From: Shimia sp039969785
Lineage (GTDB): Bacteria; Pseudomonadota; Alphaproteobacteria; Rhodobacterales; Rhodobacteraceae
Assembly: GCF_039969785.1 (NCBI RefSeq)
Contig: NZ_JBDVNC010000022.1
Location: 186,001 to 250,000, forward strand
Length of the DNA: 64,000 nt
Reading direction: 5' to 3'
The notes below the pieces were generated by a model. That model was given only the letters and a program-made list of their open reading frames with translations, was not told the origin of the DNA and ran no database searches. Position numbers and translations under genes: made by a program. Position 1 is the first letter of the stretch. Each line of letters begins with the position of its first letter. This document shows, piece by piece, positions 24,057 to 32,871 of this stretch.

Positions 24057-25496
24057 ATGCGTAAACAACCCAACATAGTCTTTATCCTGACCGACCAGCA
24101 GCGCATTGATACGATTGCTGCCAACGGGTTTGATCACATGATTACCCCGAATATTGACGCGCTGGTGCACAAGGGCGCTGTTTTTGAGAACATGTATGTG
24201 ACAGCGCCCTCTTGTGCGCCGTCGCGTGCCTCGCTGTTCAGCGGTACATATCCCCATACAAACGGTGTTTTTCGCAATGATGAACCGTGGAATTATTGTT
24301 GGGTGTCCGAGCTAGCCGATGCGGGCTACCGCTGTGTGAATGTGGGCAAAATGCACACGATGCCGATCGAGGGTGACTTTGGATTTCACGAACGTCACGT
24401 CGTTGAAAACAAGGACCGCGACCACCCTAACCTGCCGTTCTATCTAGACAACTGGGACAAGGCGATCCATGCGCGTGGGGCCGACAAACCATCGCGTGTC
24501 AGCTATTCCAAACGACCCGATTACGATGAAGCTTTGGGGGCATTTGTCTGGGAACAGGACGAAGACCTTCACCCCGATGTTTTTGTAGGTGAAACCGCAT
24601 GTTGGTGGTTAGAACGCTATCCGGGAAATGAGCCGTTCTTTTTGCAGATAGGCCTGCCCGGCCCGCACCCGCCGTATGATCCCACCCAAGAATATCTCGA
24701 CATGTATTTGGACAAGGATTTGCCCGAGCCGATCTTGAACTACGATCTTTCAACCCAGCCAACCCCACTGCAAACCCTGCGGCAGAACCACCTCGATAAC
24801 GGACATGACGCAGTGCACCATCTCGAAGCCCCCAACAAGGAACAGCTGCATCGCCAACGCGCGCATTATTATGCGAATGTAACGATGATCGACACGCAGG
24901 TCGGCAATATTGTCAAAGCACTGGAAGCCCGCGGAGTGTTAGACAACACGATCATCATTTTCACATCCGACCACGGCGATTGTCTAAATGATCACGGCCA
25001 TTCCCAAAAATGGAACATGTATGAACAGTCGGTCCATGTTCCCGCCATAATGTGTTGGCCGGGTAAAGTAGCAGCCGGGCAAAAGTATGCGCAGCTTGTG
25101 TCCCTGTTTGATTTCGGACCTACCATTCTTGAGGCTGCTGGTGCCGCAATACCCGAGTGGATGGAGGCCAAATCACTGGCCGACATCTTGTTCGGCGCAA
25201 AGGGGGCCGCACGGGATCGGGTTTTTGCCGAGCATTCGGATGACGCAATCCTGACCGGGACCGACTTTATGACCATGATCCGGCAAGACAACTGGAAACT
25301 GGTGCATTTCGTCGATCATGAGGAAGGACAGCTCTTTGATCTCGATGCCGACCCTAACGAGGTTAATAACCTTTGGGACGATGCCAAGACGGCTCCAGTA
25401 CGCAGCAGTTTAGTAGAGCAAATTCTAAACTGGCGCATCGAAAGCGCCCGGAAATCGCAAGGCTTCGTACAAATGCTGGCCGCAAGAACAAGATAA
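24057..25496 (+). CDS. Type I sulfatase without signal peptide
   Basis: Hydrolyses a sulfate ester (or phosphonate monoester) using formylglycine. Cys53 lies in the CxPxR motif (CAPSR, 53-57), the FGE target. Metal-site residues are seen in TDQQ (12-15) and SDHGD, with GKMHT and the C-terminal DNWKLVHF as further family blocks. The length is 479 aa. It begins MRKQPNIVFILTDQQ directly, so there is no export signal and the enzyme is presumably cytoplasmic, acting on material imported by the operon's ABC system. An FGE is encoded in the divergent arm. The substrate could be a sulfated sugar, choline-O-sulfate or an aryl sulfate; the CUT1 transporter favours a sugar. A phosphonate monoester hydrolase role is an alternative. 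Confidence 0.87.
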   Translation: MRKQPNIVFILTDQQRIDTIAANGFDHMITPNIDALVHKGAVFENMYVTAPSCAPSRASLFSGTYPHTNGVFRNDEPWNYCWVSELADAGYRCVNVGKMHTMPIEGDFGFHERHVVENKDRDHPNLPFYLDNWDKAIHARGADKPSRVSYSKRPDYDEALGAFVWEQDEDLHPDVFVGETACWWLERYPGNEPFFLQIGLPGPHPPYDPTQEYLDMYLDKDLPEPILNYDLSTQPTPLQTLRQNHLDNGHDAVHHLEAPNKEQLHRQRAHYYANVTMIDTQVGNIVKALEARGVLDNTIIIFTSDHGDCLNDHGHSQKWNMYEQSVHVPAIMCWPGKVAAGQKYAQLVSLFDFGPTILEAAGAAIPEWMEAKSLADILFGAKGAARDRVFAEHSDDAILTGTDFMTMIRQDNWKLVHFVDHEEGQLFDLDADPNEVNNLWDDAKTAPVRSSLVEQILNWRIESARKSQGFVQMLAARTR

Positions 25497-25654
25497 AAGT
25501 GTTCAAAACTACCTCAGATATCACAGTAACCCTGTCAAGTGCCTAAAGCTGTGGAGTCATGAGGGAGTCCGATCTCGAATCGACAACAGGCCTGAACGGA
25601 ACAACCCATCTGCGCGTTGGTCTGGCCAAGGGCCTTCAACCGACCTCTCGCCGT

Positions 25655-26581
25655 CTACAACTCTCCGGCCCAAGGCGGGTTGGCACCGGCACGCGAAACG
25701 GTGACGGCTGCAACCTTGGCGGCATGCGTCAACGCCTCTTTCAGGTCTGCATGTGACAGCACTTTCAGGTTGGATTTACGAAGCTGCCCAAGTTCATACA
25801 ATTTGGCCAAAAATCCCGCATTGAATGTATCGCCAGCGCCAACAGTATCGACCATTTCGACTTTTTGCGCAGGGACTTTAACCGAACTGCCGTCAGACAG
25901 ATATCCAGTGGCGCCTTCGCCGCCGCGGGTCAAAATGAGCACAGACGGGCCCTTCTCCAGGAGCATTTCGACTTTCTCATCAAACGAAAGCGGAGCAGGC
26001 AAAATCCAGTTCAAATCCTCGTCGGACACTTTGATGATATCCGCCATGGCAACCATCCGATCCAAACGGTCGCGAAACGCGTCAATGTCCTCAACAAAAC
26101 GAGGGCGGATATTCGGGTCCAGCATCACCGCGCGATCTTTGCCTTCACGTTCCAACAGCGCGGCGTAGGCGTTGGCGCCCGGAACACAAGCAAGGCTGAT
26201 ACCTCCGAAATACAGCGAAGAGACTTCGTCGGACAATTGCGGAAGATCATCTGGCGTCAACATCCGGCCAGCCGAGTTTTCATCAAAGAAACAATAGGTC
26301 GCGTGCCCATCCACAAGACGCACAAATGCCAGCGTTGTTGGCCGGTCCGACAGGATCACATTCGACGTGTCCACATGGCTGGCCTTAAGAGCTGTGATAA
26401 GCTGCTGGCCGAACATGTCGGTCGACAATCCTGTTAGCATGCCAGTCTGAACGCCCAACCGCCCTAATCCAATTGATGTGTTGAATACGGCACCTCCGGA
26501 ATGGGGCACATAGCCTTCACGCCCGTCGGTATTCGGGGAGGGTATCATATCGATCAGCGCTTCTCCGCAGCACAAAATCAT
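25655..26581 (-). CDS. PfkB-family sugar kinase (fructokinase-like)
   Basis: Phosphorylates a free sugar, most likely fructose or a related keto sugar. The start MILCCGEALIDMIP and the pattern GGAVFNTSIGLGRLG at 29-43 are typical of fructokinases. The ATP/anion-hole motif is DTVGAGDTFNAG near 247-258, with the catalytic Asp. It has 308 aa and is cytoplasmic. It ends about 160 bp from the convergent sulfatase and sits 4 bp downstream of the ROK regulator gene, forming a two-gene operon with it. It may act on the sugar released by the sulfatase or on fructose from elsewhere. Confidence 0.87.
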   Translation of the reverse strand: MILCCGEALIDMIPSPNTDGREGYVPHSGGAVFNTSIGLGRLGVQTGMLTGLSTDMFGQQLITALKASHVDTSNVILSDRPTTLAFVRLVDGHATYCFFDENSAGRMLTPDDLPQLSDEVSSLYFGGISLACVPGANAYAALLEREGKDRAVMLDPNIRPRFVEDIDAFRDRLDRMVAMADIIKVSDEDLNWILPAPLSFDEKVEMLLEKGPSVLILTRGGEGATGYLSDGSSVKVPAQKVEMVDTVGAGDTFNAGFLAKLYELGQLRKSNLKVLSHADLKEALTHAAKVAAVTVSRAGANPPWAGEL

Positions 26582-26585
26582 TGTC

Positions 26586-27827
26586 TTAACCTTTCAAGAA
26601 AGCATTGCGGTCTACAAGAAACCGCTCTGACAGGGGCAGGCTTGCAGCACCCAAAGACCGCGCATCTGGTCCGATCGTTCCTTCACGAACGCTCGGGGCT
26701 TCGATACCGGCCAGAGATATTTCGCCAAGTTGGTGATTGATGCGGGCGACAAGTTTGGTACGAACTGTAACGGGCAACCAACCATCCACAACGACACATT
26801 CAAAATCGATTACACAGGCGGATGAGAGAACTGTAAGCGCCAAACCGGCGGCCGCTTCGACCAACCATGAATCCAAAACATCCTCGGGTAAATCCCAACT
26901 GCCGGGCGCTTCCCATATCATGTCGCCATCATACCCGCCGGACTGCAGCGCAGTTTCCAACGCAGCCAATGATGCAGCATCTACAAGTTGGCGCGGGCTA
27001 TCACCCAAGCCCGCGATAGGCATCGATCCAAGTGCGGCAGCGTTCCCGGTGCGCCCAGTGTAAAGCACATTGTCCAACACCATTCCACCGCCAACGAAAT
27101 ACCCAACAAAAAAGTACAAGAAGTCCCGCGGCTTTTCCTGATCGCCAAATACCAGCTCAGCACCACAAGCAGCTGACGCGTCATTGCTAAGAAGCACGGG
27201 AAAGTCCCAGTTTTTTCCGATTTCGTCAGAAATTGTCCGGTCGCGCCAACCCGACATTTCTCCATAGTCTACGCTAAATTGACGGACCCAATCCCAGAGC
27301 CGAAAGGGCATCGCAATGCCAAGCCCGGACACACGGTCGCGCCCACCTTCGGGCAAATCATCAAGCATTTGGCCAATAGCTGTATTTGCAAATGCGACAA
27401 CCCCGTCTGGCGTCGGGAACCGGTATTTTTTCGACACTTGCTGAACAACACGGCCCAGAAAATCTGTCAGGATCAAATCCACACCACGTCGCCCGACTTT
27501 TAGACCAAAGAAGTATGCACCGGCTCCAGTCAGATCCATCGGGACAGATGGCTGCCCTACCTTGCCCCGGACAGGTTCACCTTTTTGCAAAAGACCGTCG
27601 GCTTCAAGAGATCGCATTATAACGGATACAGTCTGAGCTGACAGGCCTGTCATCTTTGCAATGCTGGCTTTGGGCAACGCGCCGGACTGGCGGATCAGCG
27701 ACAGAACAAGACGTTCATTATACGCACGCATACCACTTTGGTTCGACCCGCGAGACAAGCGGCTCGTGACTCCTGCCACCTGTTCTGCTTTCAATGCATG
27801 TTCCATAGCGCCGTCGTCAACTTTCAT
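26586..27827 (-). CDS. ROK-family transcriptional regulator lacking the zinc-Cys motif
   Basis: A 413-aa protein with an N-terminal winged HTH (about 45-90, KASIAKMTGLSAQTVSVIMR) and a ROK sugar-binding domain, with LLSNDASAACGAELVFG near 205-221 and VGYFVGGGMVLDN. Many ROK proteins carry a CxCGxxGC zinc site, but the equivalent stretch here (ALGSMPIAGLGDSPRQL) has no Cys, so the site is lost. It is co-transcribed with the PfkB kinase and divergent from the glycogen operon. A perfect 22-bp inverted repeat lies just upstream, probably its operator. It may be a repressor responding to a sugar or sugar phosphate. Confidence 0.85.
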   Translation of the reverse strand: MKVDDGAMEHALKAEQVAGVTSRLSRGSNQSGMRAYNERLVLSLIRQSGALPKASIAKMTGLSAQTVSVIMRSLEADGLLQKGEPVRGKVGQPSVPMDLTGAGAYFFGLKVGRRGVDLILTDFLGRVVQQVSKKYRFPTPDGVVAFANTAIGQMLDDLPEGGRDRVSGLGIAMPFRLWDWVRQFSVDYGEMSGWRDRTISDEIGKNWDFPVLLSNDASAACGAELVFGDQEKPRDFLYFFVGYFVGGGMVLDNVLYTGRTGNAAALGSMPIAGLGDSPRQLVDAASLAALETALQSGGYDGDMIWEAPGSWDLPEDVLDSWLVEAAAGLALTVLSSACVIDFECVVVDGWLPVTVRTKLVARINHQLGEISLAGIEAPSVREGTIGPDARSLGAASLPLSERFLVDRNAFLKG

Positions 27828-27857
27828 TTTCGCCAGTGCTGTTTTTCAGATTCACGC

Positions 27858-27904
27858 CCACCTGTCAATAAATAAATCATTGTGATTTATTTATTGACAG
27901 GTGG
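27858..27904. promoter_or_regulatory. Perfect 22-bp inverted repeat between ROK gene and glgC, candidate operator
   Basis: Arms 27858-27879 and 27883-27904 are exact reverse complements separated by TTG. Each arm carries an AATAAATAAATCA core and a TTGACA hexamer reading outward, like back-to-back -35 boxes. No convincing -10 box is seen at 17-bp spacing on either side. The centre lies about 55 bp upstream of the ROK start. AT-rich palindromes of this kind are typical ROK operators, so autoregulation and control of glgC are both possible. T-runs suited to a terminator are absent. Confidence 0.75.
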
Positions 27905-28063
27905 CGGTGGAATCGTGTTTTAGGGGGCAAGGCTCCGGGGGACTGGTCCTTTGGTTCACGATGAGTTGCGTGAATCGCAAAAAAGAGCTACGAGCGGCAC
28001 ATATTTTGTTAGCGCTATCATAAATACTAGAGGTCCTGATGACCTAACCTTGGAGAAACTGAG

Positions 28064-29320
28064 ATGACTGTATCCACACATCAACTGGCTCGCGAGACAA
28101 TGGCATTTGTTCTTGCAGGCGGTCGCGGAAGCCGACTGAAAGAATTAACTGATGTTCGCGCCAAACCGGCTGTGTATTTCGGCGGCAAGGCTCGTATTAT
28201 CGACTTTGCTTTGTCCAACGCAGTTAATTCCGGCATTCGCCGGATCGGTGTGGCCACTCAGTACAAGGCGCACAGCCTTATTCGCCACTTGCAACGTGGC
28301 TGGAGCTTTTTCCGGGCTGAGCGTAATGAATCGCTCGATATTTTGCCCGCGTCTCAGCGTGTCGAAAAAGGTCACTGGTATTTGGGCACTGCGGATGCCG
28401 TTACGCAAAACATCGACATTATCGAAGGCTATGCTCCGAAATACATTCTGATCCTGGCGGGTGACCATATCTACAAGCAGGATTACTCGCTGATGCTGAA
28501 ACAGCATGTCGAAACCGGCGCGGATGTCACTGTTGGCTGCATTGAGGTTCCACGTGAGGAAGCCAAGGCCTATGGCGTGATGGCGGTAAATGAAAGCGAC
28601 CTGATCCTGGACTTCGTAGAAAAGCCCGAAAACCCACCCCATATGCCGGGCGACGAGACGCAAGCCCTCGCCAGTATGGGTATTTACGTCTTCAAGACTG
28701 ATTTTCTGATCGAATTGCTGAAAAAGGATGCCGAGTCCGAAACCTCAGAGCACGATTTTGGCAATGATATCATTCCAGCGTTGGTTGCTCAGGGGCGCGC
28801 CTACGCTCATCCATTTAGCCGGTCCTGTGTCACTAGCTCGAAAGAGCAAAAACCCTATTGGCGCGATGTTGGAACGATCGATGCCTTTTGGCAGGCCAAC
28901 ATCGACCTGACCGATTTCGAACCTGAATTGGATCTCTATGACCAATCATGGCCGATCTGGACCTATGCCGAAATCACACCGCCTGCCAAATTCATCCACG
29001 ATGAGAAAGATCGCCGGGGAATGGCAATTTCTTCAATGGTTTCAGGTGGATGCATCATTTCTGGCTCTCGGTTGAACGATTGCCTGTTACACACCGGCGT
29101 GCGCGCAAACTCGTACTCTGAGTTGTCAGGCGTCGTCGCCATGCCATACGCTAACATTGGTCGCGGCGCACGTCTAACAAATGTGGTCATTGATCGTGCC
29201 GTCCAGATTCCTGCCGACCTCGTTGTTGGCGAAGACCCTGAGCTTGACGCCAAGCGGTTTCAGCGTACTGACAACGGCATCTGCCTCATCACCCAAGATA
29301 TGATTGATCGTTTAGACTAA
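28064..29320 (+). CDS. glgC: Glucose-1-phosphate adenylyltransferase
   Basis: Makes ADP-glucose from glucose-1-phosphate and ATP, the committed step of glycogen synthesis. The N-terminal pyrophosphorylase motif FVLAGGRGSRLKELT is at 16-30. KPAVYFGGKARIIDFALSN, a substrate and activator region, follows at 34-52. GTADAVTQN and AGDHIYKQDY are present, and the C-terminal half is a left-handed beta-helix. It has 418 aa, normal for the family. It is the first gene of the seven-gene glycogen operon, with a GGAG site before the ATG. The enzyme is usually allosterically controlled by fructose phosphates or pyruvate in Alphaproteobacteria. Confidence 0.95.
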   Translation: MTVSTHQLARETMAFVLAGGRGSRLKELTDVRAKPAVYFGGKARIIDFALSNAVNSGIRRIGVATQYKAHSLIRHLQRGWSFFRAERNESLDILPASQRVEKGHWYLGTADAVTQNIDIIEGYAPKYILILAGDHIYKQDYSLMLKQHVETGADVTVGCIEVPREEAKAYGVMAVNESDLILDFVEKPENPPHMPGDETQALASMGIYVFKTDFLIELLKKDAESETSEHDFGNDIIPALVAQGRAYAHPFSRSCVTSSKEQKPYWRDVGTIDAFWQANIDLTDFEPELDLYDQSWPIWTYAEITPPAKFIHDEKDRRGMAISSMVSGGCIISGSRLNDCLLHTGVRANSYSELSGVVAMPYANIGRGARLTNVVIDRAVQIPADLVVGEDPELDAKRFQRTDNGICLITQDMIDRLD

Positions 29321-30765
29321 TGACTATGAAAATCCTTTCCGTTGCGTCCGAATGCGCGCCATTCATCAAAACCGGGGGGCTGGCGGATGTCGTCGGAGCC
29401 CTGGCCAAAGTGCTTGGCGATCACGCTATTGAATGTCGAGTTCTTTTACCGCTTTACCGTCAGATTGCGCATCTGGTGGAAGGTGCAGAACAGGTATTCG
29501 AGTCGGAAACGAGGTTCGGCGGCTCGGTTCGGGTTCTCGCCAAGCGCGAGGCCGGGATTGACTTACTGCTGGTTGATGCACCGCACCTTTATGATCGTGC
29601 GGGTCAGATTTACCTGAACGAACAGGGTGTGGATTGGGCTGACAATCATCTTCGGTTTGGGCTGCTCAGCTGGATTGGCGCCCGGATCGCGGACAAAGGC
29701 ATCGCAGGCTGGCGTCCGGACGTGATCCATGCCCATGATTGGCAGGCCGGTCTAGTACCCGTTTATGCGCGACAGTTTCCTAATGCCACCCAACCATGCG
29801 TGATTACGATCCACAATATCGCGTTTCAGGGTATCTTTCCGGCCACGACGATCGGTGCTTTGGACCTTGATCCAATGGGCTTTACTCAAGACGGGTTTGA
29901 GTATTTCGAAAAGATCAGTTTCCTTAAAGGCGGGCTGATGTATGCAAACCAGATCACAACGGTTAGCCCAACTTATGCGGACGAGCTTTTGACTGATGAA
30001 TTCGGTATGGGTCTTCAGGGCGTGTTGAATGCGCGCCGGGACGTGCTGACTGGCATATTAAACGGTATCGACACCACAGTTTGGAATCCGGAAACCGACC
30101 CTGCACTGGCGCAAAACTATTCTTCGCGTACTCTTGCGAAAAAGTTAGCTAATAAACGTGCCCTTTTGGAGCGGTTTAACCTGTCCGGCAACACGTCCGC
30201 CCCGCTATTTTCAGTCATCAGCCGCCTGTCGGAACAAAAGGGTTTGGACATCGCGCTGCGGGTTCTACCCGATATATTGGACAGCGGCGCACGGTTCGTT
30301 CTCCTCGGGTCTGGCAGTGCTGATCTGGAACGCGGGTTTCTGGAACTGGCCAAACGTTACCCCGGTAAAGTTGGTGTGGAAATCGGTTTTGACGAAGACC
30401 TCGCACATCTCGTTCAGGCCGGCGCCGATGCGACACTCGTCCCCTCCCGGTTTGAGCCTTGCGGCCTGACGCAACTCTGCGCCATGCGTTACGGAACCTT
30501 GCCGATTGTGTCAAAAACCGGTGGTCTGGCGGACACGGTCATTGATGCCAACGAAGCCGCGCTTGCTGCAAAATGCGCGACCGGTTTCAATTTTGCGCCG
30601 GTAACCTCGGAAAAACTAGGCGACGCACTTAACCGCGCTATGGCGCTGTATGAGAATAAAACGCACTGGCAAAAATCTGTGCGCAACGCGATGAAACACC
30701 CTGTTAGTTGGGAGAGTTCGGCCGCCCGTTTTGCAGAACTTTTCCAGGACCTGAGCGAGCGATAA
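29320..30765 (+). CDS. glgA: Glycogen synthase (ADP-glucose)
   Basis: GT5 glycosyltransferase extending alpha-1,4-glucan chains from ADP-glucose. The ADP-glucose motif KTGGLADVVGAL occurs near residues 17-28. The C-terminal GT-B domain shows PSRFEPCGLTQLCAMRYG with the catalytic Glu, then KTGGLADTV. It has 481 aa, as expected. The ATG overlaps the glgC stop (TAATG), coupling translation; a second in-frame ATG lies two codons later and could be the true start. Six bases separate it from glgX. Confidence 0.94.
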   Translation: MTMKILSVASECAPFIKTGGLADVVGALAKVLGDHAIECRVLLPLYRQIAHLVEGAEQVFESETRFGGSVRVLAKREAGIDLLLVDAPHLYDRAGQIYLNEQGVDWADNHLRFGLLSWIGARIADKGIAGWRPDVIHAHDWQAGLVPVYARQFPNATQPCVITIHNIAFQGIFPATTIGALDLDPMGFTQDGFEYFEKISFLKGGLMYANQITTVSPTYADELLTDEFGMGLQGVLNARRDVLTGILNGIDTTVWNPETDPALAQNYSSRTLAKKLANKRALLERFNLSGNTSAPLFSVISRLSEQKGLDIALRVLPDILDSGARFVLLGSGSADLERGFLELAKRYPGKVGVEIGFDEDLAHLVQAGADATLVPSRFEPCGLTQLCAMRYGTLPIVSKTGGLADTVIDANEAALAAKCATGFNFAPVTSEKLGDALNRAMALYENKTHWQKSVRNAMKHPVSWESSAARFAELFQDLSER

Positions 30766-30771
30766 TACAAG

Positions 30772-32871
30772 ATGCAACAGATCCCCTTCTGTTATAGTAT
30801 CGGTGCCGGAGAGCACACGACCCTTGGTGCCGTTTACAACGGCCAAGGAGTTAATTTTGCTGTGTTTTCTGAGAACGCCACCAAGATTGAACTGTGCTTG
30901 TTCAGCCACGATGGTGCACGTGAACTTACCCGGCTGACCCTGCCTGAGCGTACCGGTCCAGTTTGGCATGGCTATGTGCCTGGCCTGAAACCCGGCGCGC
31001 TTTACGGGTATCGTGTGCACGGTCCGTATGAGCCCTACAAAGGGCATCGTTTTAATCCGCAAAAGCTTTTGGCTGATCCCTACTCGCGGTCTTACAACGG
31101 CGATTGGACTGCGGTGGAAGAAACACTGGGATATGACCGCACCCTTTCAGAGACGGATGACCAACCTTGCCAGATTGACAGCGCTCCTTTTGTGCCAAAG
31201 TCTGTCGTGCCGGAAATCGAAACCGCTTGGAAAGGTGCACCCTCGCCCCGCCGCTCGTGGTCAGACACGGTCATTTACGAAGCGCATGTCAAAGGTCTGA
31301 CCCAACTGCACCCGGACATTCCGGAGCCCCTTAGGGGCACTTATGAGGCTCTCGGCACCGCGCCTGTAATCGATCACCTGAAAGATCTCGGCGTGACCGC
31401 GTTGGAATTGATGCCAATCCATGCCTTTCTGGACGATGGATTTCTGTTGGACCGCGGCCTGACAAACTATTGGGGTTACAACACAGTTGGGTTCTTTGCG
31501 CTGGAATCTCGTTACTTCGGTCCCAATGGAGCCGACGGGTTTCGAAAGGCCGTCAGTAACCTCCATGAGGCCGGAATCGAGGTCATTCTGGACGTCGTCT
31601 ATAACCACACAGCTGAAGGCGATCAGCGGGGGCCGACCCTTTCGTTTCGCGGGCTGGACAATGCGGTCTATTACCACCTTCAGGCCAACCAATCTCAGTA
31701 TTACGTCAATGATACCGGATGTGGAAACACGGTAAACGTAAGTCATCCGTTTTGTTTGCGCATGATACTGGATTCATTGCGCTATTGGGTCACGAATATG
31801 GGGATCGATGGATTCCGATTTGATCTGGCAACCACACTGGGACGCGAACCACATGGATTTGACCTTTACGGCGGGTTCTTTGATGCCATCCGACAAGATC
31901 CGGTTCTCAGCAAATGTAAGCTGATTGCAGAACCATGGGACATCGGTCCCGGTGGATACCAGCTCGGTGGTTTTCCGGCTGATTGGGCGGAGTGGAACGA
32001 CAAATTTCGCGACACGTCCCGTAAATTCTGGCGTGGCGATGCGCATTCTGCGCAAGATCTGGCTGGCAACTTTCTGGGCACGGCGTCTGTCTTTGACTAT
32101 CCGGGTCGCAAAACATTTAGTTCGATCAATTTCGTCGCTGCGCATGATGGTTTCACACTGGCGGATACCACCCGGTACCGGGAAAAGCATAACGAAGCGA
32201 ACGGTGAAAATGGCGCGGATGGCCACGGGCACAATTGCTCTGACAATTGCGGGACCGAAGGTGACACAACCGATCCGGCCATATTGGACCGGCGAGCGCT
32301 AAGAGCACGCAATCTGTTGGCAACAGTCTTCCTGTCTCAAGGCACTCCGATGTTGCTGGCCGGTGACGAGCTGGGCCGCAGCCAGCGAGGCAACAACAAC
32401 ACCTATTGTCAGGACAATCAGACCAGCTGGATCGCTTGGGATACCGCCGATCAGGACCTGCTTGCGTTTGTCCGCAAACTTATTGCCATTCGACGCGAAA
32501 CGCCGGTTTTGCGGCAAGGCTGGTTCCTGCACAGCCGTCTGAGAGAAGACGGGTTTCAGGACGCTATCTGGTCCAATCTGGAAGGTGGCGCGTTGAACTG
32601 GCGCGACCCGATGCTGGACGGCTTCTGCCTGCAGTTGCGCGGAGCCGCCGAAGCCCCTCTTTCTGATGGGGGCACTGCCATGATTGTGGTCAATGGCAGC
32701 GACTCCAAAAGACGCCTTGCCCTGACTTCTCCTGGCTCGGAATTCCGATGGGAATGCGCCTTGGATACAGCCAAGCCCAAGACCGCGCCATTCCTTGTCA
32801 AAGACGCCAATCACCAACACATAGCACCGCACTCTGTGATGCTGTTTGTCGGCAAGAAGGTGGCGCTATGA
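30772..32871 (+). CDS. glgX: Glycogen debranching enzyme (isoamylase type)
   Basis: Hydrolyses alpha-1,6 branches left after phosphorylase action. The N-terminal CBM48 domain (about 10-110) contains NFAVFSENATKIELCLF. The GH13 barrel shows DVVYNHTAEGD (region I), GFRFDLATTLGRE (II, nucleophile Asp), AEPWDIGPGGY (III, acid/base Glu) and VAAHDGFTLAD (IV). It has 699 aa, typical for GlgX. Its stop overlaps the malQ ATG (ATGA at 32868-32871). Confidence 0.94.
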   Translation: MQQIPFCYSIGAGEHTTLGAVYNGQGVNFAVFSENATKIELCLFSHDGARELTRLTLPERTGPVWHGYVPGLKPGALYGYRVHGPYEPYKGHRFNPQKLLADPYSRSYNGDWTAVEETLGYDRTLSETDDQPCQIDSAPFVPKSVVPEIETAWKGAPSPRRSWSDTVIYEAHVKGLTQLHPDIPEPLRGTYEALGTAPVIDHLKDLGVTALELMPIHAFLDDGFLLDRGLTNYWGYNTVGFFALESRYFGPNGADGFRKAVSNLHEAGIEVILDVVYNHTAEGDQRGPTLSFRGLDNAVYYHLQANQSQYYVNDTGCGNTVNVSHPFCLRMILDSLRYWVTNMGIDGFRFDLATTLGREPHGFDLYGGFFDAIRQDPVLSKCKLIAEPWDIGPGGYQLGGFPADWAEWNDKFRDTSRKFWRGDAHSAQDLAGNFLGTASVFDYPGRKTFSSINFVAAHDGFTLADTTRYREKHNEANGENGADGHGHNCSDNCGTEGDTTDPAILDRRALRARNLLATVFLSQGTPMLLAGDELGRSQRGNNNTYCQDNQTSWIAWDTADQDLLAFVRKLIAIRRETPVLRQGWFLHSRLREDGFQDAIWSNLEGGALNWRDPMLDGFCLQLRGAAEAPLSDGGTAMIVVNGSDSKRRLALTSPGSEFRWECALDTAKPKTAPFLVKDANHQHIAPHSVMLFVGKKVAL

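Noticed and set aside
27858..27904. The large palindrome as an intrinsic terminator
   Set aside because: The stem is AT-rich near the loop, lacks a following T-run and lies upstream of two divergent starts rather than after a gene.
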